Of a stretch of 64,000 bases of DNA, positions 1 to 14,662 are shown in pieces. The stretch covers positions 9,457,001 to 9,521,000 of the forward strand of contig OY540813.1 in assembly GCA_961205875.1 (NCBI GenBank), given 5' to 3'. The first letter of the stretch is position 1, and each line of letters starts with the position of its first letter. This stretch comes from Sialis fuliginosa (lineage: Eukaryota > Arthropoda > Insecta > Megaloptera > Sialidae). The notes under the pieces were generated by a model. The model worked only from the letters and a program-made list of their open reading frames with translations. It was not told where the DNA came from and ran no database searches. The translations under genes were made by a program, and so were the position numbers.

Positions 1-839
1 TAAACAAACATACAAATATAAAGTCATTGAATTTAAAAATGCGATAACCTTGAAGACGATATTTTTTATTATGAAAACATATCCACCATACGTGTCGTAC
101 GTACATTATGCATATACACCTCAACATTTGACAACAAATTCTACAATATATTTGTACGTATCGTCGCCCGCATTTAATGACCACTCTATCTATTTCCTGC
201 GGATATGCGTAAAATAACATATGTTATACTTGTACTTCTGTCATATACTATTTGATTATATTTACATAGACACACGTATGTACTCAACAATATGTTTATT
301 AATTATTAAACATTATAATTAATGATATACTTTTATTATTAAATTAAATAATACCGCGATTATTTATCAAGTATGCTAATGAACGGTTTTTTATTATCCA
401 TTATTTTACATACTTAATTTTATAATTTCGCATTTAGTGGTAATTTCAAAGTAATAAATATATATGACTAGAGAATTTTACCAAAAGCAGTATCGTAGCC
501 TTAAGCATGAACAATTGACCACCCTGTATAAATAGTCATATATCTATAATGTACAGACAACCTTTTAATCTACGTATATATTAAAACCTATTTTAAATAT
601 TAATGCGATAATCTAGTTTTGTAAGATAATAACTAATACAAACTTGTATTAACCTTCAAAGTAAATTATAATTTTTATTATTATATAATTTAAATAAATT
701 TAATTACAAAATACGCTATTTTAGATTCACTATTACAAATAAAGCAAGGTATACAAGTGGTTTCACAAGTTTCAACCAGTTTAATTGTTATTTAGATATT
801 TCATAAGGATTGATGTTTCCGCAATGATTACAAGGGTTT
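1..839. other. AT-rich non-coding stretch
   Basis: No coding exon, RNA gene or complete repeat was recognised. At 517-535 the minus strand reads ATACAGGGTGGTC, a motif that recurs as a TE-end-like signal near 31936 (minus) and 46722 (plus), but no partner end is visible here. Confidence 0.5.
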
Positions 840-1100
840 CTGGGCGCAAGTAATGTTTACTCGCCTAGGTGTGTATGTGTTTGTGCGACGACAAACGCGT
901 GACGCCAGCCGTGCGTGATTTGTGAATTCGCAACGCGGTCACGTGCGAGCGCGGGTATTTGTTAGTCCGCGGCAGCTGACACTCACAATCCGCACGCCGC
1001 GGCTCCGTGTGTCACTCACTCTCCTCCCTGCTGAAGATTATTCGTTTTTGCGAATTCTTTTTGTGCTTGTCTGGCTTTCTTATTTTCACAAATTGATTAC
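840..1100. promoter_or_regulatory. CpG-rich pocket, candidate promoter or enhancer
   Basis: This segment stands out from its AT-rich surroundings by many CG dinucleotides and GC-rich words (GACGCCAGCCGTGCG, CACGTGCGAGCGCGGG, GTCCGCGGCAGCTG, CACGCCGCGGCTCCG). It contains E-box-like CACGTG and CAGCTG cores. In insects such islands in AT-rich introns or intergenic DNA often mark promoters or enhancers. The open frame at 922-1122 is a by-product of this composition and matches nothing I know. Orientation is not determined; a plus-strand transcript could start here, because a Kozak-like ATGGTT followed by GTAAGT lies at 1309-1320. Confidence 0.4.
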
Positions 1101-1308
1101 AAAAGATACTATATCTATATAACAAATGCATGTACTATCAAGAACATAGTCTGTCTACATGCAAGTAAAGACGAGTATCTATTTATTTAATCGAAGGCCA
1201 ACCTAAAGTATTATATAAATAATTAGTATTTAGTACGTAAAAATAGTATAAATTGTTATTTATTGTTATACGAAGTAACGTAATTAATTGAAGAGGGTAA
1301 TAGAAAAA

Positions 1309-1320
1309 ATGGTTGTAAGT
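1309..1320 (+). other. possible short first coding exon with splice donor
   Basis: ATGGTT in an A-rich, Kozak-like context is followed directly by GTAAGT, a near-consensus donor. The exon would end in phase 0. Joined to the candidate exon at 3452 it keeps an open frame. Such motifs arise by chance in AT-rich DNA, so this is only a lead. Confidence 0.15.
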
Positions 1321-1369
1321 AATTACCACATAAATAAGAATTAATTTTAGTGATTCCGTATTGAATCGA

Positions 1370-1770
1370 TCTGGCTTGCAGTAGTGACACAGAGACGCGC
1401 GGGCGTATGCGTGCGAGCTCGTATATTACTCACACACAGAACGTATCAAATCCCCCCGCGCACACATATCTGTTATCGCTATGGGAGAGCTTTTAAGAGT
1501 TGTGCCCTTGGCAACAGGAGTGAATTGAAGGAGCTTTTTATGTCACAGCTAGATACAAAGCACAGACCGACCGCTCACAGCTGGCCTGACATGTTTTAAA
1601 GATGTGTGCGATACGAGAGCGCCTCTCGGATAAGGACGTCGAATCGGCTGATTTTCGCATCGTCCCGTCTCTCTCTGTCGCAATAATCGCTCGATAAGTC
1701 GGCGCTCGGCTAACGAATCAAGCACCGACACTGCAAACAGTATCGTTCTCTTTATCTTGCACAACATCAC
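1370..1770. promoter_or_regulatory. second GC-rich pocket, candidate cis-regulatory block
   Basis: About 400 bp of high-complexity sequence rich in CG and in short TF-like words (GAGACGCGCGGGCG, GCGTGCGAGCTCG, CACAGCTGGCC, GAGCGCCTCTCGG, GTCGGCGCTCGGC), set in AT-rich DNA. Overlapping frames exist on both strands (1384-1599 plus, 1549-1770 minus), but neither shows a recognisable domain. Conserved enhancer, alternative promoter or untranslated exon are all possible. Confidence 0.35.
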
Positions 1771-3288
<1,518 letters not shown>

Positions 3289-3451
3289 TATAGAAAGCAA
3301 CAGTAACGCCAAAAGTTACACAACTCCAGAGAAACAATTTAGATACAACGATAGTGTATGTGTGTATGCGTACATACGTATAAAGCCGAATACATTTAAT
3401 ATAATGAGATCCGAATATGTATAATTATGAATTTTCGTTCTTCCTTCACAG

Positions 3452-3584
3452 TTAAACCGTGGTGTGCAGCAAATTAAATTAATCCAAGTAGGCCAAGGAA
3501 CGTATACAACTGTTCAGGATATGGTAGCGTGATTTTCACCGAGTGTTCAACAAAAAATACAACCAGCGCGCCTACTACATATGC
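3452..3584 (+). CDS. candidate internal or terminal exon, unidentified
   Basis: A strong acceptor-like tract (TTCGTTCTTCCTTCACAG) ends at 3451, and a consensus donor GTGAGT starts at 3585. Between them lie 133 bp that are less AT-rich than the surroundings. In frame from the acceptor it encodes 26 residues, LNRGVQQIKLIQVG onward, ending VQDMVA and then TGA at 3530-3532. The same frame stays open after that stop to the donor. I do not recognise the product. It could be a 3'-terminal coding exon, a non-coding exon, a decayed repeat-derived exon, or chance splice-like signals. Phase matches the ATGGTT|GTAAGT at 1309, which would give a 28-residue peptide, but nothing confirms the join. Confidence 0.25.
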
Positions 3585-6500
3585 GTGAGTATTTTTTATG
3601 TATGTATACATATATACATTATAATATGAATAAAAACAATTACCAACTAATTATTGTAATTTTGTTCTTTTTGGAGTAGTTAACTTTTGATCGTTATCGT
3701 GTGTATATGACTTTTTTAACAGTTCTACTTGACCGCTTTTTTATAAAACTGTTAAGTGTGTCTGTACTATATATATACAGATATGTTTTAATGTAATGTT
3801 ATGTAAAGAATAGCTATTACTAAGCATATTATAAGGTACGCATTAATTATATAATTATTATTACAAGAGCAGTACCTTTTTTAATTTTCTGACATTGGCT
3901 TTACAGAACGTGATCAAAAAAAGTTTCATAACGCTAGGCTATATGCGTTTTTAATTAAGAAACATCATGCGACAGCAATTTTTAATTTGTAATTTTTATA
4001 GAAGAATCCATTACAAAAATATGACCATGCACATTATATAATAATAAGTTAATCATATCATTATCTTATTCAGTGAGCTTATTTTATGTATATTTAATTA
4101 ACTTTGACAGCAATAATAGGGCCACACATTTAAATAATTTGTAAATGACATTAAACAACACAGAACTTCCAAATTATAAGTTATACTACTCAAAACAGAT
4201 ATTATAATATAAACAGAACTTAACTATTTCAAAATCAGTTTACAATATTTCCATGATCAAAAGTTATACATTCTAACATAAACACAGTAAAACATGTGGC
4301 CGCAGGCGTCATTAAAAAGTAAAAAAAAGAATAATTAAGCCCCACACACATATACGTACACAAAACACATTTATTCTGTTAATCGCGTACATAATTAATT
4401 GGCGACCATAAATAGCTTGTGATCTCTCCCTTCTAATTAGACTGTTAGTGTTCACGGCAACGCGGACGGTGGTAGCGCTGTATACAAGTACAACAATCCC
4501 CAGTGCTGGAATGGCCGTACCGTATACAGAGTGCAAATGTCCAGGCTATTTGTATTAAGACTTTCAAATGTTTCCGTTTCTCCCGTGATGGGGATCCCTG
4601 GACGCTATTTCTACGCTGCACGCAAGTCCCTCATCAGCGACCGATGTCTACAATATTATAACATCGTTCAAATTACATCCCAGGGGAAAGGAGTAGAGAG
4701 AGCTCACAAAACATTATATGCCTCTCAGTGTAATAAGATTGTGAAATATCGAACGCGATTATTTTTAATGAAGGAAGCCCTCCTCTCTCTTTCCCACCCC
4801 GTTCCGATGGTAATCGTGAATTCGGATCGTAAAAATATGTATGTATATCACTTTATTTGATTACTGTAGAAAAATTTGATCGATTTTGTAAGTCGACTCT
4901 ACTAGTTATAGAAACTTTTAGTAACGGTATAATATCATGTCTGGGTTAAAAAAAAAACTAGTTAGATAGTTTATTGTGTGATGTCAAAAGTACGATATAG
5001 TGGGTTGGAATTGAATTGAATTAAATAAAGTTTTAGCTTGATATTTTAAAAGTTTAAAAGTCATTGCCTGAATGAATATAGATCGCAAGAATTAAAACGA
5101 ACAGAAAATAGTACAGCTTTATCGTAATTCAAATCTACTCCACTTTAAAACGAGGAAGAACTTTTCGAAAGTACGACCATGTATAACACAAAAGATCAGT
5201 AATGATATGTCATGGTATTATAACTAAATTAAGAAAATAGAATCGTAATTTCCTTGAAACAAGAAGCTATATTTTAAAGTACACCTTCATTACACAACAG
5301 TAATAAAAAAAAGAACTGTTTTTAATAACACTTGAGGATAATTGTATACTGCTACAATATTTTTCACGATAATTCTTATCTTCTGTGTAGTGTATGTAGC
5401 TTCGTGCACAACTTCTACGTGTATAACTCTGGTTATTATCGGGAATAGTTTCTACCAACATTTATACCCTTTCACACGGTTATCTTTTTATATATCTGTT
5501 ATTGAAATTTATTTGCATTAGAAACTAAACATGTATATTATATTATTATTATAAAAACTCTAATATCTAGTTGTAAGTATTCTAAATAAATTTTAACAAA
5601 ATAAATATTTATTGTGAATCCGATACTCTCGTTAAAGTACCTATAAATATCCGAAATTATATATTTGTTTGTTTTTTTCGTTCGTGTGAAAAGAAAATTG
5701 ACCATTTGAAACAACTCCAACTCGAGAGCTATTATCGGAGTAGTTCCAAACAACATTAGTTAGAACAAGAATAGAAGGTTCGCCATTGCTCTTGTTATGT
5801 AGTGAACAATTACCCAGATTATACAACGGTTTTGTTAAAACAACGGCGGTTCAATGACAAGAACAGACCGATACACGTTACGCTAATTCTCTCACTCGCA
5901 CCGATCTATAAAATATCCGATTGAAACACTCGACAATGGGAAAAAAGTTCCCGCGGAAGTTATAAAAAGTGACCGTCGGTTTGTGTAAGCTGCTTAATGC
6001 AGGTCTATATTATGTCGTATATTTTGCAATGCTGTTACTTTTTTACAAGTTCCATCTAAATACAAGGTAATTTGTTAGTGTGATTCCTGTTGTTTTTATT
6101 GTTGCATTATTTTCATTAACACTATATTGTTTCTACAAAAATATTCACTATTTTTACAACAAAATTTGCAATCGATTTTTCTCAAACTTCCCTTCGTCCG
6201 ATTTCCTTCAAATTTTGGAATTTGATTTACTTTAATACAATATTTATTTAATATCTTTAATATTTTTACATGGATTTTTTTCTAAGCAAGAGTTTTATAA
6301 ATAAAAACACTAAAACCAATTTTGAGTAAGTTGCACGTTTGAAACATTGATATTTCATGAAGCTATTAAATAAATGATTTAATTACATGCACGAAACTCA
6401 TTTAACAAGCTGAAATAAATAATTTAATATCGTTTGTTTCAACAACAGTCACATTATTCAAAGCGGGAATGAGACACGTGTGAAAGCAAGCAATCTGTGA

Positions 6501-9500
6501 CTTCTACTACACAGTACACTACTTCTAATGAATAATACACAACATATTTGCAAGTTTTATATTTAGAACACGTCTAACGTAATAATATTAGCCTTTCCGC
6601 CATAAAATCGTCCATTTTTCATAAGTAGTTACATAAATTCTTAAATTGTTAACAAAATGTGTAATTATTATATTTTAAACGAGCAGATTTTTTCAAGTTG
6701 AAAGCTGTTGAAGGACTACGACGGCCTTGAAGATATGTTAACTGCGATCACGAATAAGATAACTAAATGAAATTTAAAAAAAGTAATGCCTTCCATATTA
6801 GCTAGTCTTGCTGTCAAGACAAAAAATAAACTATCAAATTTTGAACTTCCTCAATGATCCTTCACCATTTGATCATAATATTATCAAACAAGTTTATCGA
6901 ACATTGAACCTTTTCATTATTAAAACAAAAATTACTAATTATGTATAATCTTTTTTTCAAAAATAAATTGAAAACATTAGACGGAATTGATTTTCGACGA
7001 AGAATAATAAAAAAAAACGATTCGATGACTTCGCAGTTTCTTAACCAGCATAAAATTAATTAGATATATTTACATCCTATCTGTCGTCTCCCTTCATCCC
7101 TTACATATCTGCCAACACTATCTCTGTCCATCGGTTCTGACGCGAGTATGGTACGGGAAACACTGTTACACATTAAGACCTATTTTAATTATCAAAATGA
7201 CAAGTTAACGGCACCGAATATCGGCTAATTGGTTAATGTCGTGAGCTTGTTCGACTATGCAGTCACGCATACGTTCGTTCTTCTCTTGTCCTCAAGCCTT
7301 GGATATCCCCTGACAGGATTTTATATAAGATAATGTGTATGTGTTTGATTATTTAAAATTTATAATTATATCACTCTACATAAATCATGTCAATGAAAAT
7401 GATTAATAAAGGTAATATGTATAATATATTGAATTTGAAAACGTTAGAACTAAATTTAAAATTTATAACACACCAAGGACATAATGGGTATTTAACATCT
7501 TAAAAAGTAATTTATTTCAATTCATTATTATTAAATTACCGTTTTACACTCGCTTATTTCTGATAGTAATTTTATATTTTGATGAGTGATTTTAAATTAC
7601 AACACAGTGAAATAAATATGTAATGATGAGTCGGTAATAAAAAATATTAAAACTTATCTATTAAATACCAATATTTATTACGTTCAAATTTCAAATACGA
7701 ATGGACCAAAATACATTTACAATGCAAGCTGTGTACCTGTAATTTTGTTTTATACATTAATCATTTATTTAACCGGCAATTTTCTTATAATTACAGATCA
7801 TGTCTCAGCTACTGTTTGGAACATATTCTGATGGTACAAATTATACATAATATGATTCCTTGTTGTATATGTACCTATTTCAAATTTAAATACTAATTAT
7901 ATAGGTAGTTCTTTTTTTCAACCGTCCATTTTGAGTTATTGATTCTAATATTCTATATTCTTCATTTGTGTTATGTCTACATGATTTGGAACAAATAAAT
8001 TACATAATTATATATCAGTGTTAATTTATTCATTCATTTACATGCAATAAAATTAGTATTTATTCGAATAATTTTGTTTTGAAAATAAAGTTATAATTAT
8101 TTAATAAAAGGGTATATTACTTAAATAAAGTATTTTCAAACATTTTGATATACAATTAAATAAATTTATATCATCCAACTATAGAGAAAAATATTTTAAA
8201 CTGGTTTTCGTACTCAAAAGCAAATTCTATTTGCTGACAAAAGCCCTCTTATACCAGTATATAGTATATAATCAATAACAGTGTTATCGTACTTCCTGGT
8301 TTGTTATTCGGTGAGCTCAGCATTTAACGTTAAGATTTGTGAGCATTTCAATTTATTAGATTTATTAACTTACAAACCCCAAGCTGACACTTGACCTTTA
8401 TACTGTTTATTATTAATAATTGAAATTACGAAATCATTTTCCCTACATTTCATTTTTTATTTTTGTCTGTAATTAACAGGAAATGTAAATGCAATTGTGA
8501 AACTTTTTATATAAATGAACTTACCAAGACATATTATCTTTAAGAAAACTTGATTATCATGCTAGACAATTAATGTTTCTTTAGCTTAAAATTATTTATC
8601 GTATAGTTTGCATAATATATCTCGCATATTTTTTGTTTAAAATATAAATCTTAATTTAATTTTAAGTTGGTCAGAAAAATACACGCTGCTTACTTTAAGT
8701 TTAAATAAAAATGTATATTTAATATTTCCAGCGTAATACATTTAAACGAAAAAAGCATTTTACAAGATTCAAGATTACTTTAAGTTAAGCAAATTATAGT
8801 ATAAAGTTTTTTTAGAAACAAACATATTAATTCTGTATATCTAATTACATAAATTGAATAAAGTCAACATTTAAGGCGTCACACTGTGCCACAATCTGAA
8901 GTTTTTATCCCTAATTTCAGGACGTTTCGTGTATAATGCTCGTTAGAATCCATACCAAGTTATGTATATACACAAGCCCGTGCATTTCAACTAAAATTTA
9001 TAAAGCATCCAAACACTTGGTGAACAATTTTAATATTTCACATTTTAACGTAGTTATACCGTTACTTTTTTGTCATTCTTATTTTAGTTTTTATTTATAC
9101 ACCTGCCTAGTTCGTTTTATATCTCATTTTGACGTTATTATGAAATACATCTTTTCGTTTATACACATTTCATGCTTTGTGCTTTTTTTACTTTTACATT
9201 TACTATTTATATACACCGTGTATTTTTAAAATGTATGAGCATGCACTGAAGTATATCGAAAGTGAATTTTACGTATGAAATAGAATTATAAAACACATAT
9301 CATATGAATTTAGAATATGTAAGTATATCTACATACTTACCTATATCAAACATAATCTAGTTACTCAAAGAAATTTTGAGTTTTGAAGTATTTGGAAGAA
9401 AGTCATTTATTTTATTACAATAATTTCATTATCATACTTTTTCATTTCATATAACTACTAGACCTACAAACATTTTTTGTAAATACATTTTTTTAACGTA

Positions 9501-10124
9501 TAACAGTCATACAATGCACGCAATTAAACTTTAAAATAGTTTGAAATTATGAGGTTCAAGTGAAAAGAATTAAACCTGAATAACTTGAACATATTCAAGT
9601 ATATAAACATAAGAATGTCAAGTAGTGCTATTCTAAAGTGTTTGTTCAATTTACGATTATACGCGTTTCCCGGATATATTATAAAACTTTAATGTAATCT
9701 TGAAGTGGTAATGCGGGTTGAATATAGGAACAACGATAATGTACTCGGAAAAAAACGTGTTATGGCCTCCCACATCCAAGAGACAATTTTAGATTCACGC
9801 TCAAGGTTACGGGAGTGTAAAGATAATTTTAAGTTTCTGATGCATTCAGGCTTTCCCATGACTGAGTCAGAATTGAAACGTACTGTACTATTTTATTTTA
9901 AGAAATATTGATTCATGTCTACCTGTTAATATTAATTCCGTTATTTTAAATTGAAAAATACCCGATTAAACATGATTCAGATAATAATAATTTATAATTA
10001 TGTTAAGTACAAAATTAAATATATTCTTAATTAATTTAATCTAAATAATCAATAATTTAATATTATAAACTATTAGCGTTAAAATGAACAGAAAAGTGAA
10101 ATATATACAGACGAAAGATACACA
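3585..10124. other. long AT-rich stretch, probably intronic or intergenic
   Basis: No exon, RNA gene or transposon with defined ends was recognised over 6.5 kb. Patches with somewhat higher complexity occur at 4440-4850 and 7070-7300 and might be regulatory. The 109-codon frame at 4531-4860 shows no recognisable domain. The SoxC-like exon at 14100 is transcribed leftward, so this stretch is likely to lie within that gene's intron. Confidence 0.4.
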
Positions 10125-10138
10125 TAGCGCCATCTAGT
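10125..10138. promoter_or_regulatory. CTCF-like insulator motif
   Basis: TAGCGCCATCTAGT, or ACTAGATGGCGCTA on the other strand, resembles the core of the insect and vertebrate CTCF recognition motif (AGATGGCGC). It sits in AT-rich DNA with little other GC content. A single match of this length can be chance, so occupancy is inference. Confidence 0.35.
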
Positions 10139-13100
10139 ATATGAGTAACGAACTAACCAACTATTATTGGAGATAAGAAAACTTACTTCGTAAAAACATA
10201 TTTAGTGGCATTTTATGTATTTTTAAGTCGTTTTAAAAAATGTACTTTACTTTATTTACACTGTTTTTTAATTTATAAATTTTATAACATTAACACGGTA
10301 AGTTGTGGGGGTCGCAGAAAATTTGGTGAACGTAATTAAAACTTACTTTTATACTGGATTGTAAATATTTCACTGAAGTACTTACTATATGTACTTAATT
10401 AAAATATAGAATTTTTGAAAAATGTTATTGTACTAGCCCGATATTTTTTTCAATAAAGATGCAAAATAATACAATTATCTGATTGATTATCACGTAAGTG
10501 TTCGAAAATAATATTTAATGTGATGACTAACAACGCATACGGGCACAGCGCGGAACTCTAAAATTGAAATCGTGACTTGGTATTTTTTTGTAATGTTCGA
10601 ATCAAAAACTAGTAATGAACATTAATTTATTTGTGGTCTGTACATGATGTATTAAATCATACTATAAATAGCAATATTAAATGATGCAAAACAATTTTAG
10701 AGGTCAAGAAAAAAATAATAAAATATCAACAGAATTAATTAAAAAGCAATTACTTCGGTTTCCTGTCATAATTATTCTCATACTATTTAATATATTCATA
10801 ATTCGGTATAAAGTAAACCTATCAAATACATTATTTATTATACAAATACTTGTTTGTGTTATCGTATTTCATGTCTTTTAAATCTGTCACAAAATATTTA
10901 CGAAATTATTTCTGTTATCTTATTTATCACACGTGCAATTTAAATAATTGGTCGTTTTTTTTTTGTAATTCAATTTTAAAGTGACATGGAAAATATGTAT
11001 ATTAATTTACTCACGGTTAATTAAAACATAAAACGGTTTCAGAAAAAAAAAACCTAATATGCTTTTGACAAAAATTGATGATTTTGTAGTAAAAATAGTA
11101 ATTCACTCAGCTGTTCTAAGAATAATTACATACTTCACGTCGTTTCAACACTGTCACACCACAATATTAGTCACTGTGCAGTTAGGAACTTCCGAAAAAA
11201 ATTCTCACTCTATCGTATTACAATCGAGTAGCCGAAAAAATACCGCAAAAAATGACACCGCATTATCTTTCATAAATAAGTTCCCTTCGTGAAAATCAAT
11301 ACGTGTTAAATTTTAACATATTTTACATTTTACGTATTACATTTACATCTCATATTTAATTCTGCAAATACATAAATTATAATTTCATTATATTCTGTCA
11401 CGTTTGTAATAAAATATGGGCTGCATTTTTTACGAGCAAAAAAGTGATGAAATGGTTTTTTTTAACCAATTCTTAACATTTGTTAAACACATGTTTTTGC
11501 AATGTTTACATTATTATAAGACAAAAAATAATGTATAAACAACAACCTAATATATTTAATTATATTGAGTAATTTATCAGCATTAACTAAAAAAAATATG
11601 TATTAAACCTTTAAAAGCAAAACCATTTGTCTTATCACAAGAACGAGATATAAAGTACATATTTATGCAAACACGTATATTATTCACAATTACAATATCA
11701 CCTTGGAAAATGTTAAATAGCTGTTTGATTTTTCAAGTCAGAAATACAGATCAATACGGAAATCAATTTATCTTATCGTACAAACTTTTTGAATTTGTAA
11801 ATGTATTTAGTAAAAGGTCAATTTCTATATATTTACAGAAACACACATGTATGTATGTACATATATGCAAAATACGGTTTTTTGAACTGTGAGTGTGACT
11901 CCCAACCTTGTAGTCGGGCAAACACCTTCATAAAGGTCGACACGAGTTGTCTATGCGATATATCTAAAACCTAACTGATAACATAAACTCACTCATAAGA
12001 GGTAATCAAATAGGTGTATAATATATCTACGTTAAAAATAGACACTTGTTGTCAACATGTCTCTCATATTTATACTGCAATTAAACGTGTATGTATTTTA
12101 TTTTGTTTTCTATTTTAGTTAAATATTGATTTAGAAGAATGTGGTATATTTTATTTTCCACAAAATAATTCTCATAATTTTTATGAAAATGTTTTACGTC
12201 AGAAAACGTTAAATATATTTATGTTTATTTTCATATTTCAAAAATCATACTTCTTATATAAACTTACACATATTTTATAGTAAAAAAATGTAAATTATTG
12301 AGTAATACTCTCATGAGATTATTTGAAAATACACTTACATGTGTATATTATAAGTGATTTAATTGTGTTTTTTTAAACGAACATAACTCTAATGAAATAT
12401 AAAATAACAAATATGTAATTTTCATTATCGTAGTTTCTATTTTAATACGCATTTCAGCAATAAAAATATTATCAAAATTTAATTTAATATAACAATATTA
12501 ATAATATTGAATTTCTAGTGATTTGACGATAAAGGTATCAGCTGAATTGTAAATACATTTTTTTATTATTCATTCAATTCAATTTTTGATAATGATTAAT
12601 ACGTCTATTAATACACTATATTGCTTAAAGTTAAAAACCATTTGATAGCAGATGTTTCTGAAGCTAAAATAGCTACGATATTTAATTTAAAACATATTAT
12701 TTTTATCGCGTTTATCTATTCAAATTGATATATTTTCAATAACGTTGACTTAAGTTAAACATTACAAACAATATTTATTAGTGCCTAATAAAATTATATG
12801 ATGGAATTAATTACCCCAAATTTGGTACCGTGAAACTAGTTGAAATTTTAATATTTGATAAATATTTATTTTCAGTTGTAAATATCGATAGACGATCAAC
12901 AAACGTAAAAATAGAAAATTGTTTACACCACGTACACATAAACATTGCGCCGTGAAAATCCTAAAAAAATATGTCACTATTGATTTTTATCTAAACAGTT
13001 TATTATTAAAAATAAAACGTATTGTACTAACGCCCAACCGTGATAAATACGACGCTATAATTTTTTATGAACATAAATAATACGCAAATACAAAATATTA

Positions 13101-14099
13101 TTGTACGTGCTCTTAAAAATGATTTTATTTTAACAACTGTTCGCGTCAGTTTATAACAGACAATATGACGCTTGATTGTCTGCACTATAAATAAAACATA
13201 AATAAAAAGTACAATTTCAACTGATTACAATATTTCCCCGATTTATCTTTAAGTATAGGTATCAATTCGAAATCAAATCACAGGTTTTTTTTATTCGTTT
13301 GCAGTGCAGATGTTCAAAAAATTATAATTTAATATCTAGTGCTAGACGCGTTTAGATTTAGACAATAGTGTTCAGGCTTTGCCAGTTGTCAGGTATGTAG
13401 TATATAATTTATTTTGGCATTGAAATAGAGTACGTTCACATTATGATATAAACGTATATGTCAAAATGTAAAGATCTTTTCTAGATAAATTTAATTTAAA
13501 TTGTGATGTCATTCTCTCATACATTATTACAACGTGTAGCTGTTTTTTTGCGCAACAATGATCTGATTAACAATTCGTTTTGCAAAATTATACTTGACCG
13601 TGCTGGTTGGTAGTATAAAATTACGTACATTTTTTGTACGCAAGTGAAGGTTAAATTTTTTTCTGTATCATTATAATTCGAGTAAATGATTGTTAAATTT
13701 TTAGAACTGATCTTGTCATTAGTAATTATAATTGCTATCTAGTTTTTTTAAGTTATGTCTTGCTATATTTTCCAAGAATTTATTTTAACGGATAATATTT
13801 AATTTTCACGCGATACTTATTCAAAATATGAAAAAATTATTTACGTCCCTTGAGTTTACATTTTTATATCTTTTTCAACCGATTTTAAATATTCATATTT
13901 ATTTAATTTTGCGATAACACTGAAACTATTCTTTTTTATCAGTCACATTTTTTTAATACAATACGCAAAAAATATTATTATTATTAGTAAAAAAAATCAC
14001 AATATTTTATTTCGCTCGAAAAATTATTATTATTATTAAATGTGTGGGTGGCTATGTGTATGAAAAAATGATTCAAAAACAAAATACTCTTCAACATAC
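10139..14099. other. AT-rich, probable first intron of the SoxC-like gene
   Basis: This DNA directly follows the splice donor of the minus-strand exon at 14100. I looked on the minus strand for an HMG-box exon (words such as KRPMNAFMVW) here and in the rest of 1-14099 and saw none. The small frames at 10681-10881, 11059-11292 and 11665-11892 look like chance frames. Confidence 0.4.
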
Positions 14100-14222
14100 C
14101 TGAGTAGCATCAGAGTATGGTGTTGTTGAATTTTTGTCAATCAGCTGTGATCCAAACATTGGCAATCCGCTTGATGTAGGACTGTCAGAACGATCTGAAT
14201 CAAGATTTTGTTGTGGCACCAT
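14100..14222 (-). CDS. first coding exon of a probable SoxC (Sox14-like) HMG-box transcription factor
   Basis: On the minus strand an ATG at 14222-14220 opens a 41-codon exon with no stop. It ends exactly in phase 0 at CAG followed by GTATGTTG, a good splice donor (intron starts at 14099). The peptide starts MVPQQNLDSDRSDSP, is rich in Ser, Asp and Gln (a disordered N-terminus), and ends SDATQ, with TPYSDATQ as its last eight residues. From memory, insect SoxC/Sox14 proteins carry TPY(S/T)DATQ followed by TKK and then the HMG box (KRPMNAFMVWSQ), so this exon would supply the region just N-terminal to the DNA-binding domain. The HMG-box exon is not in the window. SoxC factors are nuclear regulators of development and ecdysone response. 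The CpG-rich block upstream and a 5-codon upstream ORF (14397-14414) fit a developmental regulator. That it is a coding exon is well supported; the family name rests on a short motif. Confidence 0.65.
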
Positions 14223-14472
14223 TGTCACAAAAATAATACAACACTTCACCAATAAAAAAAAATTAAAACTTCTGATAAAAATATGTCTCTTATCAGACTT
14301 TTAACGTCTATTTAATTAAATGTATTTATTTTCACACTGTAGTAATTTAATTAATATACAACAACTAATACAAGGAATCTGTATGCATGTAATATATCAG
14401 AGAGTATCCAACATGATTGTTGCTTCTCTCTTACAAATTCAATCCTCACTGTAGCCCGACGAACGACGAACT
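14223..14472 (-). other. likely 5' untranslated region with a 5-codon upstream ORF
   Basis: Between the putative start codon and the CpG-rich block lie about 250 bp of AT-rich leader. On the minus strand an upstream ATG at 14414-14412 opens MLDTL and stops at 14397. A short uORF like this often lowers translation of a regulatory gene. An initiator-like TCAGT (14474-14470, minus strand) lies just inside the CpG-rich block and is a reasonable transcription start. The leader could instead contain an intron that I cannot see. Confidence 0.4.
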
Positions 14473-14662
14473 GATGTCAGCATGCAATTGTTGACATTAC
14501 ATACAGTATACCACACTCAGCTGTTCGTTCCCACTCCTCTCGATCGCAATGCGCACTCGCGGGCATGCGCAGTACGTCTGGCCAGTGCACACTATATCTC
14601 GGTGCGTGTCCTAACATGATCTCAACAAGTTGAAGCCTGCATGATTTAATTTTTTTACCTGC
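14430..14662 (-). promoter_or_regulatory. CpG-rich promoter-like block of the SoxC-like gene
   Basis: About 200 bp rich in CG (GCCCGACGAACGACGAAC, CTCTCGATCGCAATGCGC, CTCGCGGGCATGCGC, TATCTCGGTGCGTG) lies directly upstream of the exon at 14100. It contains TGCGCATGC-type, NRF1-like words and an initiator TCAGT on the minus strand. A CAG|GTAAAA donor-like site (minus strand, exon end at 14659) could end an upstream untranslated exon. The position next to a validated-looking first coding exon is the main argument. The 83-codon minus frame here is a composition artefact. Confidence 0.5.

Noticed and set aside
4531-4860. 109-codon plus-strand frame
   Set aside because: Lies in a somewhat GC-richer patch, which lengthens chance frames; no recognisable motif.
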